Assembly: GCA_009774615.1 (NCBI GenBank)
Contig: VSOC01000019.1
Location: 1 to 46,462 of the forward strand
DNA: 46,462 nt
Direction of reading: 5' to 3'
Source: Lachnospiraceae bacterium
GTDB lineage: Bacteria > Bacillota > Clostridia > Lachnospirales > Lachnospiraceae
The notes under the pieces were generated by a model. That model was not told where the DNA came from, did not search any database, and saw only the letters and a list, made by a program, of their open reading frames with translations. Of the stretch, positions 23,346 to 32,500 are shown in pieces. Position numbers and translations under genes: made by a program. Each line of letters begins with the position of its first letter. The first letter of the stretch is position 1.

Positions 23346-26300
23346 ATGAAAGAACGAATTAACCGACTGGCCAGAGGTATGCTGGATATGGATGTTCCGC
23401 AGATTACAGGGCTTCCGGAGAAAATTATTGAAACCGTTTCGGCGGGAAAAAGGGAAACCAGGGAATTTTTTGTCAGCAGTGCAAACAATCTTCATATTAA
23501 GGGCCTGGTTTATACCAATCATACCAGAGTAATGGTAGAAAATGTTTCCTTCGGGGGGCTGCGCAACCGGATTTCCTATCTGGTGGATGCAAGCTTCTTA
23601 GAAGACGGCGATGTGATCAGCGGAGCTTTTGAACTGGTGACGAATGGCGGAGAGATTACCCTGCCTTTTATTTTTACTGCCCGCTTAGGGGCTTCGGGGC
23701 AGACACTTGCAGGCTTAAAAACCGTGCGGGACTTTGCCGTTATGGCAAGAAAACAGCCGGAAACAGCACTCAGGCTGTTTAATTATCAGGATTTTACGGA
23801 AACGCTTTTTATGCAGGATATCCATATCCGCACCATTTATGACGGATTAAAGGGTCATGGGGACCGGGAAAACCAGCTGGAGGAATTTCTGGTTGCCCTG
23901 GGGGAGAAGCGTCCGACCGCGATTTCTATAAAAAAAGAACACCGAAAATATACCTATACAAAAGAAACCATTTGCGATGAACTTGAACTAAAGAAAAACT
24001 TCTGGGGCTATGTATCTCTGACGGCAAAGGCTGACACAAGCTTCTTGGAATTGCCGAAAAAGCAGTTTAACAGTGCGGATTTTCAGGACGGCATTTGCAG
24101 GATTCCCTATCGGATTCTTGGCGAAAGGCTTCATCAGGGAAAAAATCTGGGAAGCATTCTTATACACACGCCCAGAGAGTCTTTTCTTGTTTCGTTTGAA
24201 GTGGATACGGAAAATACGGGGGATAACGGCAGAGAGAGCCGCCATCGCTTCAAAAAATCTCTGGGACAGTTTATGGCCCTGCGCCTGGAGGCTGCCTGCG
24301 GCTTAAAAACCATGGGTTCCCTCCGGCGGAGGATGATCAAAGAGCTGGATGTGATGAAGAGCGAACCGTGGGATCAGGATCTGGCCTCGCTTTGGATGGC
24401 AGAGATTTTGCTTTCAGGCGGAAAGAAGGAACAGGCGGCGTTGGAACTGGAGATGCGGCGGGAAGAAATCTTTATGGGTCGCCGCGATCACCTGGAGTAT
24501 TACTGCTTTTTCCAGTACATCACGCAGAAGCTTCAGAAAAATCTGACGAAAAAAGAATCCCTGCTTCGCCTTGTCCGCAAATGCCTGATGGACAGGGAAC
24601 ATCCTTTTTTGTTTTTCCTGCGGATGGAATTAGACGACGAGGCCATGGAAACGCCGCTCACTCTTTTTAACGAGATGAAACGGCTCTATGACGATGGGCT
24701 TCACAGCCCGTTCCTGTATCTGCAGGCTCTGAAACTATTACAGCAGCACATCGGGCTTTTGCAGAAGATGGATTCTTTTATGATGCAGGTTCTGTATTTC
24801 GGAGCCAGAAAAGGGATAATCGGGGAGGAGATGGCACTTGCTGTTGCTTGGGTTGCCAAAGAAGAGCGGCAGTACCTTCGTCTTCTTCACCGAACGCTTG
24901 TACTGCTGTACAAACAATATCCGCAAAAGGATATACTTGAGGCGGTCTGCGGACTGATGATTAAGGGCGATTGCAGAAAAGCATCGGATTTTGCATGGTA
25001 TGAACGGGCTTTGGAAGCGGAAATCACGCTGACCAGACTGTATGAATATTATCTGTATTCCCTTCCCCAGGATTATCATCACCTGCTGCCGAAGGAAGTT
25101 TTGCTTTATTTTTCTTATGGACGCGACCTGGATCGCCGAAGTAAAGCTGTGTTGTATAAAAATATGCTTCTCTATCTTGAACCATCTTCCAGGATTTACC
25201 AGGAGTATGAGAAGGACATGGAACAGTTTGCCATGGAACAGCTGTTCTGCGGCCAGGTGGATAATCCGACGGCAGTGCTTTACAGCCGCATGATTTACCG
25301 GGATATGATCGACGACCGGGTAGCCAGGGTTCTGCCCTCGATTCTGCGCACATGCCGGATTTCCTGTACAAATGCGCAAATAAACAGCGTGGTTGTCCGC
25401 TATGAGGAGTTTCTGGAAGAGGAAATCTATCCGATTGTGGATGGGGAAGCCTACGTCCCGCTGTTTTCCGACCGGGCCGTGCTTTTATTCCAGGATGCTT
25501 TTGGCAATCGCTACATGAATATTGCCTATACCAAAACGCCGATTATGGATCAGCCGGAACTGGAGGAGCGGTGCTTTGCCATCTACCCCGGACATCCCAT
25601 GCTCTGTATGGCAGCCTGCCGGGCGATTGCCGCAGCCGAGGAGATGAACGAGGCCGGGGTGGAGATTCTGGAACGCTCCTTAACCGAACTTCCCTTGAAC
25701 TTTCTCTATCGGAAAATCCTGCTTTCCAGGGTGATACGCTATTACCAGAAGCAGGCGGAAGATCTTGACCGGGTTTTAGCCGAGGGGAAACGGCCGGGCG
25801 GCACGGAAAATCCATGCACCTACCTGCTGACCCTGGATATTGCGGCACTTAACCGTCAGGAAAGGCTTTCGGTCTGCAGCACGCTGATTTGTCAGGATTA
25901 TCTGGAAGAAGCTTACCTTCGCTTAAAAACCTACGGCTGGGAGGGGATGGAGTGGAAGCGTCTGGAAAAACTCTGCAGCAAGACGATTTTGGCCAATCTC
26001 TTTGATCAGGATTATTTTCTTTTAAACCTGTCCTATCAGGTTTTTGCCCAGAACCGTGCTGACCGTGTTATCTTAGACTATCTGTGTGAACATTACAACG
26101 GAAACTCGATACAGATGTATAAGCTTTTAACCCAGTCTATTTCCGCGCAGGTAGAAACCTATGATTTAGAGGAACGGCTGCTCTGCCAGATGATGTTTTC
26201 CGGCAAAACCAACCACCTGGACAAGACCTTTAACTTTTACAAGAACCGGAAGAAGATGAGCGATCCGGTGAAGGCTGCCTATTTTACCACGAAGTCGATC

Positions 26301-26948
26301 GGCTATTTTCTTATGCACCAGACGGCAAATGAGGAGGTTTTTTCATTTCTGGAATCGGTTATGGGCCGTTCGGAAAATATGGAAAAATTCCCCATCATCT
26401 ATCTCCTGGCATTGACCCGGTATTATTCGGAGTGCCGGATGCTGGATGATAACCAGAAAAAGCTTTGTCAGAGGATGAATGAACATCTGATAGAGAAAGG
26501 GCTGGTCTTTCCTTATACTAAGAAGCTTTCCAGGTTTATTCCGGTTCCGCAGGAAATTATGGACAAGGCCATGGTTGCCTATGAGGGGAACAGGGAAGAT
26601 CGGCTTTCCCTCATGGTTCGTATCCTTCCGGATGAAAGGGACTTTCACCGGGAGGAAATGCGGCGGGTTTATCAGGGGATGTTTATCTGCCAGAAGGTAC
26701 TCTTTGAGGGCGAAACCATGGAATATCAGATTTACCGTCGAAAAGCAAACGAAACCATGGAAAAGGTAAAGGAGGGGAGCATTCACTGTGAGCTGGCACC
26801 GGGAAGCTTAAAGGAAAGTCGTTTTGCCAGCTTAAATGAGATGGGGCTGTGTCTGAGTATGAAAGAGGAAGCAGGACTGAAAAAGAGCATGAAGGATTAT
26901 TTAATTAAGAATGCTGCATTAGAGGAACTGTTTCCTGTGATCGAATAA
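23346..26948 (+). CDS. Giant helical-repeat protein (DUF5717-like), partner of Hsp70-like protein
   Basis: A 1200-residue cytoplasmic protein with no signal peptide. Two beta-rich modules occupy the N-terminal quarter: about 37-115 (FVSSANNLHIKGLVYTNHTR) and about 190-288 (FWGYVSLTAKADTSFLEL to ESFLVSFEV). From ~300 to ~1090 it is built of antiparallel helices of TPR/SPAH type, with a beta insertion near 690-755 (RAVLLFQDAFGNRYMNIAYT). The last ~100 residues are again beta-rich. I believe this is the family called DUF5717, found in Lachnospiraceae beside DUF5716. No enzyme motif is seen. The start has GGTGA 7 nt upstream. It is followed after 16 nt by the Hsp70-like gene, so the two products probably act together, with this one as scaffold or co-chaperone. 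Confidence 0.8.
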   Translation: MKERINRLARGMLDMDVPQITGLPEKIIETVSAGKRETREFFVSSANNLHIKGLVYTNHTRVMVENVSFGGLRNRISYLVDASFLEDGDVISGAFELVTNGGEITLPFIFTARLGASGQTLAGLKTVRDFAVMARKQPETALRLFNYQDFTETLFMQDIHIRTIYDGLKGHGDRENQLEEFLVALGEKRPTAISIKKEHRKYTYTKETICDELELKKNFWGYVSLTAKADTSFLELPKKQFNSADFQDGICRIPYRILGERLHQGKNLGSILIHTPRESFLVSFEVDTENTGDNGRESRHRFKKSLGQFMALRLEAACGLKTMGSLRRRMIKELDVMKSEPWDQDLASLWMAEILLSGGKKEQAALELEMRREEIFMGRRDHLEYYCFFQYITQKLQKNLTKKESLLRLVRKCLMDREHPFLFFLRMELDDEAMETPLTLFNEMKRLYDDGLHSPFLYLQALKLLQQHIGLLQKMDSFMMQVLYFGARKGIIGEEMALAVAWVAKEERQYLRLLHRTLVLLYKQYPQKDILEAVCGLMIKGDCRKASDFAWYERALEAEITLTRLYEYYLYSLPQDYHHLLPKEVLLYFSYGRDLDRRSKAVLYKNMLLYLEPSSRIYQEYEKDMEQFAMEQLFCGQVDNPTAVLYSRMIYRDMIDDRVARVLPSILRTCRISCTNAQINSVVVRYEEFLEEEIYPIVDGEAYVPLFSDRAVLLFQDAFGNRYMNIAYTKTPIMDQPELEERCFAIYPGHPMLCMAACRAIAAAEEMNEAGVEILERSLTELPLNFLYRKILLSRVIRYYQKQAEDLDRVLAEGKRPGGTENPCTYLLTLDIAALNRQERLSVCSTLICQDYLEEAYLRLKTYGWEGMEWKRLEKLCSKTILANLFDQDYFLLNLSYQVFAQNRADRVILDYLCEHYNGNSIQMYKLLTQSISAQVETYDLEERLLCQMMFSGKTNHLDKTFNFYKNRKKMSDPVKAAYFTTKSIGYFLMHQTANEEVFSFLESVMGRSENMEKFPIIYLLALTRYYSECRMLDDNQKKLCQRMNEHLIEKGLVFPYTKKLSRFIPVPQEIMDKAMVAYEGNREDRLSLMVRILPDERDFHREEMRRVYQGMFICQKVLFEGETMEYQIYRRKANETMEKVKEGSIHCELAPGSLKESRFASLNEMGLCLSMKEEAGLKKSMKDYLIKNAALEELFPVIE

Positions 26949-26964
26949 GCAAGGGGGAATGTCG

Positions 26965-28188
26965 ATGGATGGACTGATCGTCGGGATGGATTTATGCGGT
27001 GCCTACACCCAGGTCAGTTGTCTGGGAAGGGATAAGGTCTGGTCTTTTCCTACACAGATTTGTAAAAAGAAGCAGGAAAATCTGTGGTTTATCGGAGCGA
27101 AAGCCCATGAACTTATGCTGTCCGGGAAAGGCGTGATGGCCGATAAGCTGCTTAGCCAGGCAAGGCGGGAGCGCTCCGTGGTGATTGACGGGGAAATGTT
27201 AAAAGGACGGGAACTGCTGCAGAAGTTTTTAAAGCTGGTTCTGGAGCAGGTGCAGAGAGAATGTAATAACAGCCGTATCCAGCAGCTGGTGATTACCCTG
27301 CCAAGTATAGACAGTCTGATTATGGATCGTCTGCTCTACTGCGCGGATTATCTGGGGGTATCCCGGGGACGTTTTCATGTGATCAGCCATGGAGAAAGTT
27401 TTCTCTACTATGTTTTAAATCAAAAGAAAGAAATCTGGTCCAGCTATGTCGGCCTGTTTACCCTTTCCCAGAACGGTCTTCGCTATGACGAGATGAAGGT
27501 ACAGAAGGGAATAAGGCAGACGACAGTGATTTCCGATTATGAAAACCTGGACGAACATTTTGATTTGAATTTACTGGAAACGGATTCCGGGATCAGGAAA
27601 GCCGATCGTATGCTGTGCACATTTGCCGAGCGCTTACTGGCGAAAAAATTATTTTCGGCAGTACTGCTGACCGGAATAGGATTTGAAAAGCAGGAATGGG
27701 CATCCGATTTTATGGCTGTGATCTGTAAGCGGCGGAAGGTTTACGGTGAAAGCTATCTCTTTGCCAAAGGAGCCGCCTACCGGGCCATGGATTATCTGCA
27801 CATTTCCAGCGAATTTCCCTATGTGATGATCTGTGAAGGGCGCTTAAAGGCTTCCGTTTCTATGGAAGTAATGCACAAAGAAAAGCTTACGCCCCTGGTG
27901 ATTGCCGCTCCGGGAGATACCTGGTACGAAGTCCGGAGCACGCTGGAATTTATTCTGAATAATCAGAAAGAACTTGTTTTTCATATTCAGCACCTGGATT
28001 CACGCAGGAAAAATGAAGTTACGATTCCTTTGGATGAATTTCCGTCCCGTCCCAACCGGACGACCCGGGTACAGATGCGGGTTGCCTTCTTAGATGAGCG
28101 GACGATGGTGGTTATCGTCCAGGACAAGGGCTTTGGCGAACTGTTTCCGGCTTCTAATGTTGTGATACGCAAGGAGATTTCATTATGA
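26965..28188 (+). CDS. Divergent Hsp70/actin-like protein (DUF5716-like)
   Basis: A 407-residue protein with the order of elements of an Hsp70 (numbers count from the ATG at 26959). Residues 7-21 (IVGMDLCGAYTQVSC) resemble phosphate loop 1. VITLPSIDSLIMDRL (111-125) and FHVISHGESFLYYVL (139-153) occupy the places of the Hsp70 VPAYF and INEPTAAAL strands. AVLLTGIGFE (234-243) and YLFAKGAAYRAM (266-277) stand at the adenosine motif and GAA helix. The C-terminal 120 residues are beta-rich and end VQMRVAFLDERTMVVIVQDK then GFG, like the end of the Hsp70 substrate-binding beta domain. Phosphate loop 2 (normally DLGGGT) is degenerate (GLFTLSQNG), and there is no helical lid, so ATPase activity is doubtful. 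The ATG at 26959 is 1 nt from AGGGGG; the one at 26965 is preferred. Confidence 0.8.
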   Translation: MDGLIVGMDLCGAYTQVSCLGRDKVWSFPTQICKKKQENLWFIGAKAHELMLSGKGVMADKLLSQARRERSVVIDGEMLKGRELLQKFLKLVLEQVQRECNNSRIQQLVITLPSIDSLIMDRLLYCADYLGVSRGRFHVISHGESFLYYVLNQKKEIWSSYVGLFTLSQNGLRYDEMKVQKGIRQTTVISDYENLDEHFDLNLLETDSGIRKADRMLCTFAERLLAKKLFSAVLLTGIGFEKQEWASDFMAVICKRRKVYGESYLFAKGAAYRAMDYLHISSEFPYVMICEGRLKASVSMEVMHKEKLTPLVIAAPGDTWYEVRSTLEFILNNQKELVFHIQHLDSRRKNEVTIPLDEFPSRPNRTTRVQMRVAFLDERTMVVIVQDKGFGELFPASNVVIRKEISL

Positions 28189-29000
28189 GTTTACTGTTAT
28201 GCCGACTTGAACCGGTAAAGCACCCGTTTGTCGTTGCAGAACTGGGTGTTCGTCTGTTCTCTTCTCAGGAATTATGCTATGTCATCTATGAAAATCCTCT
28301 GCTGGTGATGGAAGATTTTGTCGATGAACGGCTGATTCAGTTCATTCGGGAAGACCTGGATATGGATTTTTTAGCAGGAAAGCTGGAGAACTGGAAGAAA
28401 AGCGGAGAAGACCCCGACAATATGCTTCTGCTGATTCTGGCCGAGTGTTCCTATTACACGTCGGGAGAGGTCAATCGCTACCGTCAGACCCTGATTCAGC
28501 TTCGGAAAAAACATCCGGCGGAGTTTGGAAAAATCCGGGCGGACTATCTGTTCGGCAAGCGTCAGTACGGCAGAGGAATTGCGCTGTACGAAAAACTCCT
28601 GGAATTTCCCAAGGACAATGTTGTCAATGATTTGTTTTTCAGCCGTGTCTGGTGCTGCCTGGGAGCCTGCCATGCGCGGATGTTTCAGGCTGAAAAAGCT
28701 TATCGGGCCTATGAAAAGGCATATTTTTATGATAACCGCAACGAAAAGATTCTGGAACAGATTTACTATTTAAAAGCAATGTTTCCCAATATCTCTATTG
28801 CTCCGCGGATGCAGTCCATGCTTAAACTGATTCGCAAAGAGGACTGGAACCTGCATATTGACCAGGCCAGGAAAAAAGGGGAAGAGTCAGGGGCAGTGAA
28901 AGAACTTGATAAGCTGTTCCTAAAGGATGAGACCCAGTGTCTGGACGGCGCGTCGAAGCTGGTACAGCAGTGGAAGCAGGAATACCGGGGGATGATGTAG
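28185..29000 (+). CDS. TPR-like helical protein of the Hsp70-like operon
   Basis: A 271-residue soluble protein overlapping the Hsp70-like gene by 4 nt (ATGA) with AAGGAG upstream, hence tightly coupled. The middle is TPR-like: YGRGIALYEKLLEFPKDNVV (about 127-146) and WCCLGACHARMFQAEKAYRA (about 153-172), followed by YEKAYFYDNRNEKILEQIYY. TPR proteins commonly dock on Hsp70 tails, although this Hsp70-like protein lacks an EEVD-type tail. There is no signal peptide. The family is not recognised by name. It closes the three-gene set; the NUDIX gene starts 13 nt later and may be co-transcribed. Confidence 0.78.
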   Translation: MSLLLCRLEPVKHPFVVAELGVRLFSSQELCYVIYENPLLVMEDFVDERLIQFIREDLDMDFLAGKLENWKKSGEDPDNMLLLILAECSYYTSGEVNRYRQTLIQLRKKHPAEFGKIRADYLFGKRQYGRGIALYEKLLEFPKDNVVNDLFFSRVWCCLGACHARMFQAEKAYRAYEKAYFYDNRNEKILEQIYYLKAMFPNISIAPRMQSMLKLIRKEDWNLHIDQARKKGEESGAVKELDKLFLKDETQCLDGASKLVQQWKQEYRGMM

Positions 29001-29013
29001 GAGGAAACGAAAA

Positions 29014-29520
29014 ATGAAGTATACTTATTGTCCGCAGTGCGGAAAAAAACTGGGGGCGAAGGTTCTCGGAGATGAGGGAGAGGTTCCCTTTTGTGAAGCC
29101 TGTAACCGTCCATGGTTCGACAGCTTTGCAACATGTACAATTACCTTAGTAATTAATGAGTATGATGAGGTAGCTTTGCTTCGCCAGGGCTATGTTTCGC
29201 AGGATTTTTATGTCTGCGTTGCCGGCTATATCAAGTGTGGGGAAAATGCGGAGGAAACGGCAAAGAGGGAGGTTTTTGAAGAACTTGGCCTTCATGCAGA
29301 AGAAATCCGCTATACAGGAAGCTATTTTATGGAAAAAAAAGATTTGCTGATGCTGGCTTTTGAAGCCCGGGTGAAGAAAGCTGCATTTAAGCTTTCTCAG
29401 GAAGTTGACCGGGCAGACTGGATGACCCCAGAAGAGGCTCATGGAAAAATGCGGCCCGGGAGCATAGCCATTCAGCTGTTAGAGCGTTATCTTTCCGAAA
29501 AAAGCACTATAGAATCGTAA
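29014..29520 (+). CDS. NUDIX hydrolase with N-terminal zinc ribbon
   Basis: A 168-residue hydrolase of nucleoside diphosphates linked to other moieties. A zinc ribbon is formed by Cys6, Cys9, Cys27 and Cys30 (YCPQCG, FCEAC). The Nudix box at residues 71-93 is complete: G-x5-E-x7-REVFEELGL. The zinc ribbon recalls NAD(H) pyrophosphatase NudC, but the NudC SQPWPFP signature is absent, so the substrate is open. AGGAGG is well placed before the ATG. A short CGCG hairpin lies just after the stop at about 29521-29538. Confidence 0.9.
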   Translation: MKYTYCPQCGKKLGAKVLGDEGEVPFCEACNRPWFDSFATCTITLVINEYDEVALLRQGYVSQDFYVCVAGYIKCGENAEETAKREVFEELGLHAEEIRYTGSYFMEKKDLLMLAFEARVKKAAFKLSQEVDRADWMTPEEAHGKMRPGSIAIQLLERYLSEKSTIES

Positions 29521-29575
29521 CCGCGCAAAGACGCGAAACGATTACAGAGAAAAATTACATAAGGGAGAGTGGATA

Positions 29576-32500
29576 ATGAAGCAGAAAATTGCTGCATTTT
29601 TGGTTGTTTGTATGCTGCTGCAGATGCCGGGGGGTGCGCTGACGGCACAGGGAAGCATGAATCATCCGGCAGGTGCTAAACAAATCGTTGCCGTATCTGC
29701 GGACAATGAAGAGATTGAAGAGCGATTAAATGCTGCGGGCGGACTTCAGTTAAAGATTAAAAATCTTCTGGGAACGCCGGAATGTAAATTTCATATCTGG
29801 CTGGAGCCAAAGGGAAAAGCGGCACAGCAGATGGAGGAAACAGAATGGCTGGACGAAGAGTTTGATGCCGGATGGGTTAAAGACCAGGAAGGCAGGATAA
29901 ATATTGATGCTGTCTTTGAAGATCAGGAGATTCCAGCCGGGAAGTATGTACTTCACTTAGAAGGCGTAGGCCCTGCGGGATTTTACCTTCCCTATCAGCA
30001 GGACATTACCATCGAGGCCGGACAGACCTTAAAGCTTTTGCTGGCGAATGATTATCCGGAACGTTACGACTTTGAGAGCGAGAAGGACAGCAGTAAGCGC
30101 AAAATGGGTATTTTGGTTCCCGGAAACTTCCGCGCAGAGGAAAACGAAGATAAAGAAGAACTGTCCGAAGAAGATTTGAACGGGCTTTTAAGCTTGATTA
30201 ACGGCAAGGAAGCTCAGGAAGAATTAAAGGTGTACTATGACTTAAATGGTGATGGAGAGGTTGATCTTCGGGATCTGGAGTATTTTGTACGGTTTTACCA
30301 TAACAAGGACAGGCGTCTGGCAAAAGCGGTGACAGCGCCGTTAATTTTGTTTGAAATGGTACAGCCGGTAGATCCGGACAATGGAAATTCTATTTCCAAC
30401 AAGAAGATTCAGGAATTATTTTCCGGAACCAGAGAAAACGAGGAGGATAAGGGGAAACCGCTGACTTTCTACGGTGCGCTGGACGATCATGCTATTGCCG
30501 TGGGAAATCCGGTAGAAATTGCCGCGAATTTTACCCGCCCGGCGACGATTGAAGGTTTTGTGATTTATCCGCAGACCGGTTCGTTAAGTGCTATGCAGGA
30601 TGGAGAGGTTGTTTTTGAAGGAGAAGACGGCACAATCTACACTGTAACCGTTAAAGACGGAAAACAGGTTGGTGAACCGAAAAAAGACAATTCACGGAAA
30701 ACAACGCAGAGCACCACATCGTCAAAGAACAGTTCCGTGAGCAAGGCAACATCATCTACGGCGGCATCCTCATCTTCATCCCGCCGCGTTTCCGCGAACA
30801 AGACCCTGCAGAAATCATCGGCAGTCCGGGCAAAGGCTTATGCCACAGAGCAGACTGAGCCTCAGGAAAATAAAGCTAAGGCCAATGAAGCGGATGAAGA
30901 TAAGGCGATACAGGCCAAACCCGTGCTGATTAACTTGGGCAGCCAGATTCCGGTAAAGCACATTACCATCCGTATCACAAAGACAATGAAGCAAAGCAGT
31001 TTAGTAGACATTGCCCGCGTGGAATTTTTAAACGATATGGAAGATCATATTCCGGAGCCGGATCTTTCTATCCCGGACAGACTGAACGGAATTCCCGGAG
31101 ATGCCAAGTTTACGGTCAACTGGCGCAATCAGCCGAATGTTACCGGTTATGAGGTTGTTGTTTATGGTAAGACCATGAAGAGCGACGATACTGAATTGGA
31201 AGAAAAGTTTCCTGAGCAGATCATGAATACGCTTACTGTTTCCAGTCTGGAAGGCGGGGAACTGGTCAACAATGAGATTTATAAGGTGAAGGTTCGTTCG
31301 CTCAACGGCGAATGGAAAAGTCCTTACAGTGAACTTATCGAAGTAAGGACGGAGGCGACAAAACGCCCCGAACCGCCGGAGCAGATCTCCATTACAGGCG
31401 GTTCCCAGAAGCTTACCGTCAAATGGAAAAAGATGAAGAGTACAGATTCCTATAATCTGTATTACCGGGAAAAGACAGGGAAAGAAACAGAGTTTTCAGC
31501 ACTTACGGGAATCACAGGAACCTCAACGGAAATTACCGGTTTAAAAGATACCACGACTTATGAGCTGTATATGACCGGTCAGAATCAAATCGGGGTCAGC
31601 GATCCTTCGGAGCGCTATGAGGGGAAAACCATTGTTGTCGTGCCGCCAGTAACACCGAACTTTAAGCTTTTAAACGTTCCCAAGAAAGGCGGAGGGGCAT
31701 CGGAAAAGATTGTCAGTGTAAATAATCACGGCAACAGCGTGGCCTGTGATGAGTTTGCCACCGTGGACGGAATCTTTGAAACCTCCTGGATCAGAAATGA
31801 CTGGGATGCAGGATGTGTTTACTTTGACAACAATAAGTCCCCGATCATTACCTTCGACCAGGCGTATAAGATGGATACCGTGGTGATTATTCCGGATTAT
31901 GAGCAGAAATTCAATTATTCGGGATGTAAGCTTGTTTACTGGGATGAACAGGATAAGCAGGGGATTGCAGAAGGAAGGCTTACCCGTCTGCTGGATAAGG
32001 ACGGAATTCCATACTATGAATTTATTGCCAGAGAACCGTTTACGGCCAAGAAGGTTCGTGTAGCGGTAACGACGGGCTATAACCGCCGGATTAGTTTTGC
32101 CGAATTAAAGTTCTACGAGTATTATTCTCTGGAAGATGAAATCTTTGACATGTACACGGATACCCTTCATATTATGCTTAGAGATGATGTTACCGAGGAT
32201 AAGATCAAGGGATTTTATGAGCGTCTGGAGTATGTCGATCCGGTATCCGGTGAGAAAACACCGCGCTATACTTTCTTAAAGCAGGAGCTGGATAATGCCA
32301 TGGATCTTCTGCACAATAAGGGCAGCATCGGCCGGGTGCTCTATCTGGATGACAAGCTGACCAAGCGCAGTGACGGCCATATTAACTTTGGCGGCGGGTT
32401 AAATACCTGGCAGCCTCTTGGCGTTACCGGTCTTGCCGGCGATAAGGTCATTCTGTATGTCGGCGGCGACGGAAAGATCGAAGGCGACAGTACAAGTTTA

